From assembly GCF_020171725.1 (NCBI RefSeq), contig NZ_JAIVAJ010000002.1:124001-188000 (forward strand): a stretch of DNA of 64,000 bases, given 5' to 3'. Origin of the DNA: Halobacillus litoralis (GTDB lineage: Bacteria; Bacillota; Bacilli; Bacillales; Halobacillaceae). This document shows positions 46,553-56,542 of this stretch, piece after piece; the first letter of the stretch is position 1; each line of letters begins with the position of its first letter. The notes under the pieces were generated by a model. It did not search any database. It saw only the letters and a program-made list of their open reading frames with translations, and was not told the DNA's origin. Made by a program: the position numbers and the translations under genes.

Positions 46553-47578
46553 ATGGATATTAAGCAGTATGATTTTGAGCTGCCGGAAGAATTAATTGCT
46601 CAAGTCCCGCTTGAGGACCGCACTTCTTCCAGGCTTATGGTGCTGGACCGTGAGAATCAATCCGTCAAGCATCAACAGTTCTCTGATATCACACAGTTTA
46701 TTCAACCTGGGGATTGCTTAGTGTTGAACGACACGAAAGTGCTGCCCGCCCGCTTGTATGGGGCGAAAGAAGATACAGGTGGTAAGGTTGAGGTGCTGCT
46801 TCTTCACCAAACGGAAGGGGATGAGTGGGATGTGCTCGTAAAGCCTGCCAAGAAGGTGAAGGAAGGGACGCGCATCGTATTCGGCGACAACCAGCTTGTT
46901 GCAGAATGCACAGAGGTGCAGGAGCACGGAGGGCGGAAAGTCCGCTTCTCTTACGATGGCATCTTTCTCGAGGTGCTGGAGTCTCTTGGCGAAATGCCGC
47001 TGCCTCCTTATATCAAAGAGCAGCTGTCTGATCGCGATCGTTACCAGACTGTGTATGCCAAAGAGGAAGGGTCAGCAGCTGCCCCGACGGCTGGACTGCA
47101 CTTTACTAAAGAATTGCTTCAGGAGCTGCAGGATAAAGGGGTGGAAGTGGCTTACCTGACTCTGCATGTCGGACTTGGTACGTTCCGCCCGGTCAGCGTA
47201 GATAACGTGGAAGAGCATGACATGCATGCCGAATTTTATCAGCTTTCGAAAGAGACGGCGGATCAACTGAACCGTGTAAGAGATAAAGGTGGCCGCATCA
47301 TTTCGGTGGGGACGACTTCCACACGTACGCTCGAAACGGTGGTGAGGGATTATGGTACGTTCCAAGAGGCCTCAGGCTGGACGGATATTTTCATATATCC
47401 ACCACACAAATTGAAGGCGATCGACGGCCTGATTACGAATTTCCACCTGCCGAAGTCGACACTGATCATGCTCATCAGTGCTTTTGCGGGTCGTGATTTC
47501 GTATTAGAGGCTTACCAGAAAGCCGTGGAAGAGCGTTACCGTTTCTTCAGTTTCGGCGACGCAATGCTTATTCTATAA
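46553..47578 (+). CDS. queA: S-adenosylmethionine:tRNA ribosyltransferase-isomerase
   Basis: Adds the epoxycyclopentane-ring precursor from SAM to preQ1-tRNA in queuosine synthesis. It has 341 residues. [24 protein letters not shown] at the N-terminus, [21 protein letters not shown] and [18 protein letters not shown] are family signatures. It lies 28 bases before tgt. Confidence 0.96.
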   Translation: MDIKQYDFELPEELIAQVPLEDRTSSRLMVLDRENQSVKHQQFSDITQFIQPGDCLVLNDTKVLPARLYGAKEDTGGKVEVLLLHQTEGDEWDVLVKPAKKVKEGTRIVFGDNQLVAECTEVQEHGGRKVRFSYDGIFLEVLESLGEMPLPPYIKEQLSDRDRYQTVYAKEEGSAAAPTAGLHFTKELLQELQDKGVEVAYLTLHVGLGTFRPVSVDNVEEHDMHAEFYQLSKETADQLNRVRDKGGRIISVGTTSTRTLETVVRDYGTFQEASGWTDIFIYPPHKLKAIDGLITNFHLPKSTLIMLISAFAGRDFVLEAYQKAVEERYRFFSFGDAMLIL

Positions 47579-47591
47579 GCAACAATGATAG

Positions 47592-48743
<1,152 letters not shown>

Positions 48744-48758
48744 AAAGGGGGGAAATAA

Positions 48759-49019
48759 ATGGAGACATTAGTAGGTCTATTACCTATTATTTTAATGTTT
48801 GTCATTTTCTATTTCCTATTGATCCGTCCACAGCAAAAGAAACAGAAGCAGGTGCAGCAAATGCAGTCGGATCTGCAAAAGGGAGATAGAATCATCACAA
48901 TCGGAGGTATGCACGGAACGATTCATGCAATCGACGAAGGGACTCTTGTACTGACTGTTCAAGACGGTACACAGATGAAGTTCGACCGTTCATCCATCCG
49001 TGAAAAAATGAATGACTAA
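48759..49019 (+). CDS. yajC: Preprotein translocase accessory subunit YajC
   Basis: Small Sec-associated membrane protein; 86 residues. One membrane helix (about 5-24, ILMFVIFYFLLIRPQQKKQ) is followed by a basic segment and a small beta domain (GDRIITIGGMHGTI). It is preceded by a strong AAAGGGGGG site and placed after tgt as in most bacteria. Confidence 0.95.
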   Translation: METLVGLLPIILMFVIFYFLLIRPQQKKQKQVQQMQSDLQKGDRIITIGGMHGTIHAIDEGTLVLTVQDGTQMKFDRSSIREKMND

Positions 49020-49031
49020 AAAGTAAGATGC

Positions 49032-49066
49032 AGAAATCCCGTTACGGCCTCGTGACGGGATTTCTT
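49032..49066. terminator. Terminator between yajC and the convergent membrane gene
   Basis: AGAAATCCCGT pairs with ACGGGATTTCT. The T tract is weak on the plus strand, but it is the only hairpin between two convergent genes and may serve both. Confidence 0.65.
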
Positions 49067-49076
49067 GTACATGCGG

Positions 49077-49463
49077 CTATGACCTTCTCACAGCTCTTCT
49101 AGGTAAATTGACTCCAATCATTCCTCCAAGCCATGCCGCCAGTAATAACCCTCCGAAGTAACTCCACTGAGCGAGCGATACCCACTGATTTTCAAAAATG
49201 ACTTGGAATAACACCATCGACAGAACGAATAATAGTCCGGTCAATCCTCCTGACAGCCAGCCTTTCTGTTCGCCTTTGTAAGCGGCCATCATGCCTCCGA
49301 AGGCCAGGATGCTGATGCCTGAGATGAGAGCAATCTGATTCAGCGTAGAATATTCCATGGAAGTGAACCGTAGAAGCAAGGCGAGCACAACGGCAAAGAG
49401 AATCATTAATGCGAAGATCGAGCCTATCCCATATCCGAGAACACCTAGAACCATCTTCTTCAT
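49077..49463 (-). CDS. TIGR04086 family membrane protein (YrzE-like)
   Basis: A 128-residue protein with four hydrophobic helices (about 7-32, 43-62, 71-91, 99-120). The AFGGMMAAYKGEQKGWLSGGLTGLLF segment is typical of this Bacillaceae family, which sits near yajC. Start at 49463 has GAGGGGGG-type ribosome site on the minus strand. No function is known. Confidence 0.86.
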   Translation of the reverse strand: MKKMVLGVLGYGIGSIFALMILFAVVLALLLRFTSMEYSTLNQIALISGISILAFGGMMAAYKGEQKGWLSGGLTGLLFVLSMVLFQVIFENQWVSLAQWSYFGGLLLAAWLGGMIGVNLPRRAVRRS

Positions 49464-49595
49464 ATCATTTCCCCCCTCTCAATCAAAGAAGCTTGTCATT
49501 TCACTATATGCAGGATGTCCACATAGATAGAAGTAGATATTTTCCTGATGACTTGAATAGATATAAAGAAAAGTCGTTGATAAAGGGGAAGATCT

Positions 49596-50882
49596 ATGTC
49601 TACCGTATTGGCCTTACTCATCTTTATCGTCAGCTATGTGTTGATCATGACCGAGAAGTGGAATAGAGCTTTAGTTGCGCTCGCTGGAGGCGTCCTTCTC
49701 TTGATTACGAACGTATATCAGTGGGAGGAAGCATTCGGCTTCATCGATTGGCAGACCATTGCTCTTTTGTTCTCTATGATGGTGCTCGTTTCGATTACGA
49801 AGAAAACAGGCGTCTTCACCTTCGTAGCGATCCGCCTTGCACAGTTAGTGAAGGGACGTCCGGTACCGCTTCTGTTTGTGACCGCGCTCTTTACAGCTGT
49901 CGGATCCGCTTTTTTGGACAACGTCACGACGGTATTGCTTTTTGTCCCTGTATTGCTGTCTCTGATTGACCGACTGAAGCTTCCTGCCTTCCCTTATCTA
50001 TTAATGACCATTTTCTGTTCGAACATCGGGGGGGCGGCGACGCTGATCGGGGATCCACCGAACATCATGATCGGACAGGCGGTGAAGCACTTCAGCTTTA
50101 TGTCCTTTCTGTATCACATGGGACCGATTGTATTTCTCATTTTCGCAGCGGTTGTCTCCATTATGATGTTGTTGTTCCGAAACAAGCTGACATACGATGA
50201 GAAGCTTGCAGAAGATCTGATGAACATGGACGCTTCTGAGCATTTGAAAGTGTCCAAGCTGCTGGTCAGCTCTCTTTCCGTTCTTCTGCTAACGATCATC
50301 GGGTTTATGATGCATCCGTTCATACACATGGATATTACGACCATCGCTGTCAGCGGGGCTTTACTGCTTCTCTTTTTGACTGAAAAAGAATTGGATGTCG
50401 AGAAAGTGTTTGAAGAGGTGGAGTGGGTGACGCTGTTCTTCTTCATGGGACTGTTCATGCTCGTTGGCGGGCTTGAAACGGTCGGTGTCATTGATGAGAT
50501 GGCAAGAGGCATGGTCTGGTTCTCAGGCGGGGATATGCCGGTCACATCGATGATCATGCTGTGGAGTTCAGGAATCCTGTCTGGGGTAGTTGATAATATC
50601 CCGTTTGTGGCCGCCATGATTCCGGTCGTTCAGGAACTACAAGGGTATGGCATGATGGACGTCGACCCTGTCTGGTGGTCACTTGCCCTCGGTGCTTGTC
50701 TTGGAGGCAATGGAACGCTTGTAGGAGCTTCGGCGAACGTCGTCGTCGCCGGTCTTGCGGCAAGCTACAATCAGCCGATCTCGTTTGTCCGCTTTTCCTT
50801 GTACGGTGTCCCCGTCCTGATCTTGTCGCTCATCATGTCATCCGTTTACGTGTTTTTCCGTTATTTGATTCCGTTTCTTTAA
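49596..50882 (+). CDS. ArsB/NhaD-type ion transporter
   Basis: A 428-residue polytopic transporter with about 11 hydrophobic helices. The hallmark GGAATLIGDPPNIMIGQAV lies near residue 150 and its second-half counterpart GGNGTLVGASANVVVAGLA near residue 370; SAFLDNVTTVLLFVPV and GVVDNIPFVAAMIPVV are the paired helix-break motifs. Substrate cannot be told from sequence: arsenite, Na+/H+ and other anions are all known in the superfamily. No ars genes are nearby. Confidence 0.85.
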   Translation: MSTVLALLIFIVSYVLIMTEKWNRALVALAGGVLLLITNVYQWEEAFGFIDWQTIALLFSMMVLVSITKKTGVFTFVAIRLAQLVKGRPVPLLFVTALFTAVGSAFLDNVTTVLLFVPVLLSLIDRLKLPAFPYLLMTIFCSNIGGAATLIGDPPNIMIGQAVKHFSFMSFLYHMGPIVFLIFAAVVSIMMLLFRNKLTYDEKLAEDLMNMDASEHLKVSKLLVSSLSVLLLTIIGFMMHPFIHMDITTIAVSGALLLLFLTEKELDVEKVFEEVEWVTLFFFMGLFMLVGGLETVGVIDEMARGMVWFSGGDMPVTSMIMLWSSGILSGVVDNIPFVAAMIPVVQELQGYGMMDVDPVWWSLALGACLGGNGTLVGASANVVVAGLAASYNQPISFVRFSLYGVPVLILSLIMSSVYVFFRYLIPFL

Positions 50883-50944
50883 TAAAATGAACAAAATAGG
50901 TGAACTTATAAGTAGGAATTCCAACTGAAAGGTCGTGGCCGGAC

Positions 50945-51598
50945 GTGCTGGTGCTATCCATTATATTACGTACCATTCTCACCTATTTTGTCATTCTGCT
51001 TATTTTCAGGTTCATGGGAAAAAGAGAAATCGGCGAGCTGAGCGTCATGGACTTAGTCGTATTTGTCATGCTTGCTGAAATCGCAGTGGTCCTTATCGAA
51101 AATACAGATGTACCGATCTGGCAGGCGATCGTCCCCATGGTCACCATTCTCCTCATTCAATTATTCAGTGCATGGTTCTCCCTGAAAAATCAGACGTTCC
51201 GCAACTGGTTCGACGGAAGGCCGACGGTCATCGTCAAACACGGAGCCATAGACGAACATGCCATGCGCAAGCAGCGCTACAATTTCAACGACTTGCTGCT
51301 TCAGCTCCGTGAACATGGCATTCAGCAGATTGGTGACGTCGATTACGCCATTCTCGAACCATCCGGTAAACTCTCTGTTTTTGAAAAAGAAGAAGACGGT
51401 ACTTCTGGGTATGCCGTAGTCCTCATTTCAGACGGCCACATTGAAAAAAGTGGTCTGAAGAACATAGACAAGGATGAAGAGTGGTTACGATCAGAAGTGA
51501 AGAAGCAAGGGTTCGATTCTCCAGAAGAAGTCTCTCTCTGCACCATCAATGCAGAAGGGGAAATCCAAATGGACGAAAAAGACGAATACAAAAAATAA
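50945..51598 (+). CDS. DUF421 membrane protein (YrbG-like)
   Basis: A 217-residue protein, GTG start at 50945. Three hydrophobic helices fall in the first ~80 residues (with FMGKREIGELSVMDLVVFVMLAEIAV, the family signature). A cytoplasmic YetF-type domain follows (IVKHGAIDEHAMRKQRYNFNDLLLQLREHGIQQIGDVDYAILEPSGKLSVF). B. subtilis yrbG occupies the same place. Paralogues such as YetF are needed in spores for germination-related membrane functions. Confidence 0.88.
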   Translation: MLVLSIILRTILTYFVILLIFRFMGKREIGELSVMDLVVFVMLAEIAVVLIENTDVPIWQAIVPMVTILLIQLFSAWFSLKNQTFRNWFDGRPTVIVKHGAIDEHAMRKQRYNFNDLLLQLREHGIQQIGDVDYAILEPSGKLSVFEKEEDGTSGYAVVLISDGHIEKSGLKNIDKDEEWLRSEVKKQGFDSPEEVSLCTINAEGEIQMDEKDEYKK

Positions 51599-51623
51599 CC
51601 GCCAAACCCGGCGGTTATTTTTT
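51591..51623. terminator. Bidirectional terminator between the DUF421 gene and spoVB
   Basis: AAATAACCGCC pairs with GGCGGTTATTT around a six-base loop; As on the left and Ts on the right let it stop both convergent transcripts. Confidence 0.88.
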
Positions 51624-53165
51624 ATGAAGGATGCGGTTCCAAGGGATCATGTTCCATTCTTCCTTTGTCAGCAGCTTAAAGGCAAACAACAGGATGAAGT
51701 AGATGATGGTGAGAGCGGTGCCGACAATGAACAAATGAGTAAGGCTGTCCAAGTCGATGTACTGCTTCATCGTATAGCCGAGATACCCGGTGACAGCCAT
51801 GATCGCACCGAATTTCGTGAATAATAGAACAGGGAAGACGATGACCTTATGCTTCATCAGGACAGCCATATGGAGCAACGTGACGATGACGACACCGAAT
51901 GAGATGGCAGCTGCAACGCCTTGAATCCCGAATTCTGGTTTCGAACTCAAGGTGAATAAGACAGCGAATTTGATGACAGCTCCGATCAACGTGTTCCACA
52001 TTGCAGGCTTGGCCAAGTCCAGTGCCTGCAGGCTTGCTTGAAGCGGCGTCTGGATGTAGTGAAGCAGAAAGAACGGTGCCATAAACTGCAGCATAAAAGC
52101 GCCATTGCTCGTCCCGTAAACGGTCGATAAAATCACGACTGGGAAAATCATAAAGACGACAGTGATTACGCCGCCTGATGCGAGCGATAATCGGATCGAT
52201 TGCAAGATCCGGTACTGGATCGTCTGACTATGTCCTTTTGCACCGGCTTCGCTGATGGAAGGGACAAGCGATACCGACAAGGCATGCGTGAGAAAGGTCG
52301 GCAGAAACAACAGCGGGAGGACATATCCGGTCAGCTCTCCGTATTGCTTCGTTGCTTCCGCAGCAGCAAGTCCGGCAATCGCAAGACTCTGTGCGACTAG
52401 GATCGGCTCAAAGAAATACGTCAGTGAACCGATGAAGCGGCTGCCGGTCGTCGGCAAGGCAATCGTCATCAACTCGTTCAGCGTTTTCCTGCCTTCAGCA
52501 ATGTGGTTTTTCCACGTTTTTCTCAAACGGAAGCGCTTCTGCATTTTAAATTGGCGCATCATGTACAACAACGAGATGAACTCTCCGAGCACGACGGATG
52601 CCATTGCTCCGGCGGCTGCATACTGCACACCATAGGGCATAAATAGCTTGGTCAAGATGATGACAGCACCGATCCGCACGATTTGCTCAATCACTTGTGA
52701 CATAGCCTGCGGTTTCATATTCTGCCTTCCCTGGAAGTACCCTCTGATCACAGAAGAAATCGCGATGATCGGAATGATCGGCGTAACGGCGAGAAGAGGG
52801 TAAAGTGCTCTTGAATCTGTTAGAAAATACTTAGCGACGACAGGCGATAAGAAAAACATACCGACCGTGAAGATGATACTCAATGACCCCGTGACAGCCA
52901 GTGAAACGAGAAGAACGCGTTTGATTTTCTTTTCGTCTCCAACAGCGTCCGCCTCTGAAACTCGTTTAGAGATCGCAACAGGTAGTCCGAATTGAGTGAT
53001 CGTCATGGCTAATATCAATGTAGGGAGCGCCATCATGTAAAGGCCGACACCCTCAGCCCCCATAACCCGTGCCACAACAATCCGGTTGATAAAGCCTAAA
53101 ACCCTTGTGAAAAGCCCTGCGGCAACAAGAATTAAAGCGCCTTGAAGAAAGGTTTGTTTTGACAT
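51615..53165 (-). CDS. spoVB: Stage V sporulation protein B (MOP-family flippase)
   Basis: Polytopic MviN/MurJ-superfamily transporter needed for spore cortex synthesis, presumably moving a lipid-linked precursor. Start at 53165 gives MSKQTFLQGALILVAAGLFTRVLGF, the family opening, with AAGGCGG upstream; the frame extends 31 codons further without similarity. 516 residues, matching B. subtilis (518). About 14 hydrophobic helices; RIVVARVMGAEGVGLYMMALP and PVAISKRVSEADA are characteristic. Confidence 0.94.
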   Translation of the reverse strand: MSKQTFLQGALILVAAGLFTRVLGFINRIVVARVMGAEGVGLYMMALPTLILAMTITQFGLPVAISKRVSEADAVGDEKKIKRVLLVSLAVTGSLSIIFTVGMFFLSPVVAKYFLTDSRALYPLLAVTPIIPIIAISSVIRGYFQGRQNMKPQAMSQVIEQIVRIGAVIILTKLFMPYGVQYAAAGAMASVVLGEFISLLYMMRQFKMQKRFRLRKTWKNHIAEGRKTLNELMTIALPTTGSRFIGSLTYFFEPILVAQSLAIAGLAAAEATKQYGELTGYVLPLLFLPTFLTHALSVSLVPSISEAGAKGHSQTIQYRILQSIRLSLASGGVITVVFMIFPVVILSTVYGTSNGAFMLQFMAPFFLLHYIQTPLQASLQALDLAKPAMWNTLIGAVIKFAVLFTLSSKPEFGIQGVAAAISFGVVIVTLLHMAVLMKHKVIVFPVLLFTKFGAIMAVTGYLGYTMKQYIDLDSLTHLFIVGTALTIIYFILLFAFKLLTKEEWNMIPWNRILHKK

Positions 53166-53284
53166 AAAGACAATCCGCCTTCTCAAAGTAATAAAATTCA
53201 GATACAATGAAGTATATGCGTCTTCATGGACAAGGCATGACAAGGATGTGAAATTCATTCAATTCGTCAGTAAGGAGTGCCGCG

Positions 53285-53581
53285 ATGTACGAATCGAAAT
53301 CAGTTCATAAATGGAAGAAGCAAATTGATCCTGTATTAACGAGTAAAGTAGAAGAACTCCGAATGATGGGGTACGAGCGGGTCACAAAAGAAGAGGTGTG
53401 GCACTGTCTCGTGAAGAAAGTTTGGAAAGGTGAGCCGGAGAAGCGTCTCTACGAAATGGTCCAGGACGTTTTTCATTTGAGCAGTCATACATATGTCAGT
53501 TACCTGGCGGCGGAGGCCTATCAGGATGAAGATCTGCTCGCCTCGATCGAAGCAGTCACGCACCATCAGGAAGGAACATAA
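53285..53581 (+). CDS. comN: Post-transcriptional regulator ComN
   Basis: A 98-residue protein of the ComN (YrzD) family. In B. subtilis it acts after transcription on comE mRNA in competence and binds DivIVA. The pattern is VEELRMMGYERVTKEEVWHCLVKKVWKG ... LSSHTYVSYLAAEAYQDEDLLASI. It is divergent from spoVB and upstream of secDF as in B. subtilis. Confidence 0.9.
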   Translation: MYESKSVHKWKKQIDPVLTSKVEELRMMGYERVTKEEVWHCLVKKVWKGEPEKRLYEMVQDVFHLSSHTYVSYLAAEAYQDEDLLASIEAVTHHQEGT

Positions 53582-53736
53582 TGGCAACATTCCTGTGAAA
53601 AAAGTCGAACACTGGTTGTCAAATAATAAAAAAGTAGTAAAATTGTTACGGAGCAAACTATAAGAACCACTCATCAAAAAGAAATAGAGAAATCGCATAG
53701 CGGGTGTGTCACGATTTAAAGGAGGATTTTTGCATC

Positions 53737-56025
53737 ATGGTAAAACGGGGGCGTATCATCGCCTTTTTCCTCGTACTGGCCGTACTGGCAGGTACAATCG
53801 GTACGACGATCACAGGCGTTACGAAAGATATACGATTAGGTCTTGACCTTCAAGGCGGATTTGAAGTCTTGTATGAGGTTCAGCCAATTGACGAAAGTCA
53901 GGAGGTCAACGACAGTGTACTGGAAGCGACAGCTGCCGCACTGGATAACCGTGTCAATACATTAGGAATCAGTGAAACGAATATCAATATCGAAGACGGC
54001 GGGCGTATCCGCGTACAGCTTGCCGGAGTAGAAGATCAGCAGCAGGCACGGGAATTACTTTCTACAACCGCTGAGCTCTCATTCCGAGGTGCTGACGGTA
54101 CAGAATATATGGACGGTTCCGACCTTGTCGAGGGAAGTGCCCAACAGACATTCGATGCCAACACAAACCAACCCGTCGTTTCAGTAGGGTTGAAGAGTGC
54201 CAGTAAAATGTACGAAGTCTCATCAGAGATTACTTCTAAGGGAGACGATCCTACCACGCCATACCCTGATAATGTAATGGTTATCTGGTTGGATTACAGT
54301 GAAAAAGATACAACGTTTGCTGAGGAATTCGGAAAAGAAGAACCAGCTTATATCTCGGCACCAGGATTTACCAACAACGATCCGATCAGAAGTACAAGCG
54401 TCCAAATAAACGGGAACTTCACAGTAGATTCTGCACAAAATCTAGCTGACATCCTAAACGCAGGATCTTTGCCGGCTAACTTAGAAGAAATCTACTCCAC
54501 TTCTGTTGGTGCACAGTTTGGTGAGCAGGCAATGAACGATACGATTCTGGCTGGATTCATCGGAATCGCGATCATCTTCCTATACATGATCGTGTACTAT
54601 AGATTCCCAGGAGTTATCGCAACGGTTACGTTATCTGTGTATATTTACTTAATTCTTGTCGTCTTTGAGTGGATGAACGGCGTCTTGACGCTGCCGGGTA
54701 TCGCCGCATTGATCCTCGGTGTAGGTATGGCGGTCGATGCGAACATCATCACCTACGAGCGGATCAAGGAAGAGCTGAAATCAGGCAAGTCGGTCCTATC
54801 CGCCTTCAAAGCAGGTAACAAGCGTTCACTCGCAACCATAATGGATGCGAACATTACGACGCTTATCGCCGCAACCGTCCTGTTCATATTCGGGACAAGC
54901 TCTGTCAAAGGGTTCGCGACGATGTTAATCGTAAGTATCCTTGTCAGCTTCATTACAGCCGTGTATGGTACACGACTATTCATGGGGTTATGGGTGAAGA
55001 GCCGCTTCTTGAACAAACGACCGAAATGGTTCGGCATTAAGCCTGAAGATATTAAAGACATCGAAGACGGAGAAGAAGTGGAAGCAACCGTTATGGGACG
55101 CCAATTCGACTTTGTAGGTCTTCGTAAACGATTCTTCAGCTTGTCGATCATCCTAATAGCTGCCGGGATCATAGCCTTGAGTGTTTTCAGGTTGAATCTT
55201 GGAATCGACTTTACGAACGGCTCTCGTATCTCTGTTCTATCGAATGATGGGAACATTAACTTGGACCAGGTCGAACAAACGCTTGAAGAAGAATTCGGCG
55301 TTACGCCGGAGCAAGTCGTTTCAGCGGGAGACAACGGTGAAATTGCGGTCGCAAGGTTCGATAAGGAACTTGCGCAGGGAACCATTACAGATATTCAGGA
55401 GTATTACGAAGATGAATACGGCAATACGCCGAATGTCAGTACCGTTTCACCTACTGTCGCAAAAGAACTCGCTAAAAACGCGGCACTCGCCGTCTTATAT
55501 GCGTCGATCTTCATTATCATTTATGTGACGATCCGGTTCGAAATCTTCTTTGCTTTGACGGCCATCCTCGCCTTGCTGCACGATGCTTTCTTTATCATCG
55601 CATTGTTCAGTATTACGAGAATCGAATTCGATATTACGATCATCGCTGCGATTCTGACCATCGTCGGGTATTCGGTCAACGACACCATCGTTACGTTCGA
55701 CCGGATACGGGAGAACTTGAAATTGAAGAAGAAAGTGAAGAGCTTTGGGGAGTTGGCTAAGATCGTCAACGACAGCTTGATGCAGACATTAGCACGTAGT
55801 ATCAACACCGTCCTTACCGTGGTCTTTGCGGCATTGATGTTGTTAATCTTCGGTGCTTCGTCCATTACGAACTTTGCTTTCGCACTCGTAGTCGGCCTTG
55901 TTGCCGGTACGTACTCTTCCTTGTTTATTGCTTCGCAGCTTTGGTTAGTATGGCGCGGACGCAACATCAAGGAGAAGCCGATTCAATTCGTGAAGAAAAA
56001 GAATACAGGTGGACCACAAGTCTAA
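53737..56025 (+). CDS. secDF: Fused protein translocase subunit SecDF
   Basis: Proton-driven RND-type accessory of SecYEG that helps pull secreted proteins out. ATG 53737 follows AAAGGAGG by 11 bases and gives MVKRGRIIAFFLVLAVLAG; 762 residues. The SecD half has DIRLGLDLQGGFEVLYEV and a large first outer domain. LGVGMAVDANIITYERIKEEL is its RND signature. The SecF half (from about 465) has LGIDFTNGSRI and VGYSVNDTIVTFDRIRENL. Two sets of six helices are evident. Confidence 0.96.
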   Translation: MVKRGRIIAFFLVLAVLAGTIGTTITGVTKDIRLGLDLQGGFEVLYEVQPIDESQEVNDSVLEATAAALDNRVNTLGISETNINIEDGGRIRVQLAGVEDQQQARELLSTTAELSFRGADGTEYMDGSDLVEGSAQQTFDANTNQPVVSVGLKSASKMYEVSSEITSKGDDPTTPYPDNVMVIWLDYSEKDTTFAEEFGKEEPAYISAPGFTNNDPIRSTSVQINGNFTVDSAQNLADILNAGSLPANLEEIYSTSVGAQFGEQAMNDTILAGFIGIAIIFLYMIVYYRFPGVIATVTLSVYIYLILVVFEWMNGVLTLPGIAALILGVGMAVDANIITYERIKEELKSGKSVLSAFKAGNKRSLATIMDANITTLIAATVLFIFGTSSVKGFATMLIVSILVSFITAVYGTRLFMGLWVKSRFLNKRPKWFGIKPEDIKDIEDGEEVEATVMGRQFDFVGLRKRFFSLSIILIAAGIIALSVFRLNLGIDFTNGSRISVLSNDGNINLDQVEQTLEEEFGVTPEQVVSAGDNGEIAVARFDKELAQGTITDIQEYYEDEYGNTPNVSTVSPTVAKELAKNAALAVLYASIFIIIYVTIRFEIFFALTAILALLHDAFFIIALFSITRIEFDITIIAAILTIVGYSVNDTIVTFDRIRENLKLKKKVKSFGELAKIVNDSLMQTLARSINTVLTVVFAALMLLIFGASSITNFAFALVVGLVAGTYSSLFIASQLWLVWRGRNIKEKPIQFVKKKNTGGPQV

Positions 56026-56035
56026 CCTACGAATG

Positions 56036-56074
56036 AAGAGAGCATGGATATACATTCCATGTTCTCTTTTTATA
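56036..56074 (+). terminator. Terminator after secDF
   Basis: AGAGAGCATGGA pairs with TCCATGTTCTCT (one wobble) around a seven-base loop, followed by Ts. Confidence 0.87.
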
Positions 56075-56156
56075 TGGAGCTGCTTCGACTCGTTTGATTG
56101 AAAAGGAGGGGTTCAGGGTATATTCATACTAACTGAATATGAAAGGAGAGAAAGAT

Positions 56157-56486
56157 ATGAAGGGGCAGACCTATATAATCCTTTCCATTATCTTTGCAAT
56201 TGTTATTGCCATTTTTGCTGTCATCAATGTCGAACCTGTACAGGTAAACTTCCTGTTCAGTTCGGGTGAAGCACCACTAATTCTTGTGATTCTCCTCTCC
56301 GTCCTCCTTGGTGGACTGGCCACGGCTTCTGTGGGGGCTGTTCGATATTACCGGTTGAAAAGGGAGAACCATACACTTAAGAAAAAATTGGATGAGTCAG
56401 GCGAGACAATTACAGAAACTGAATCTGTTGAGTCAGGGGAAGAGAAGGAAACAGAGGAAGAAGACACTTCATACAAAACCACATAA
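56157..56486 (+). CDS. LapA/DUF1049 family membrane protein (YrvD-like)
   Basis: A 109-residue protein starting at ATG 56157, six bases after AAAGGAGAG (an ATG at 56139 lies before that site). Two helices (about 5-24 and 39-62) flank INVEPVQVNFLFSSGEAPLIL, the LapA-domain pattern. A coiled, acidic tail with RLKRENHTLKKKL follows. In B. subtilis yrvD has the same position. Function unclear; enterobacterial LapA helps LPS assembly, which cannot apply here. Confidence 0.86.
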   Translation: MKGQTYIILSIIFAIVIAIFAVINVEPVQVNFLFSSGEAPLILVILLSVLLGGLATASVGAVRYYRLKRENHTLKKKLDESGETITETESVESGEEKETEEEDTSYKTT

Positions 56487-56542
56487 TCCTGTTTGCTACC
56501 CCTGGGTTGCTCTAGTATAATAGACAAGTCAGGGGTGAACGT

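Noticed and set aside
53166..53258. 31-codon upstream extension of spoVB on the minus strand
   Set aside because: SpoVB similarity starts at MSKQTFLQG and a ribosome site precedes it.
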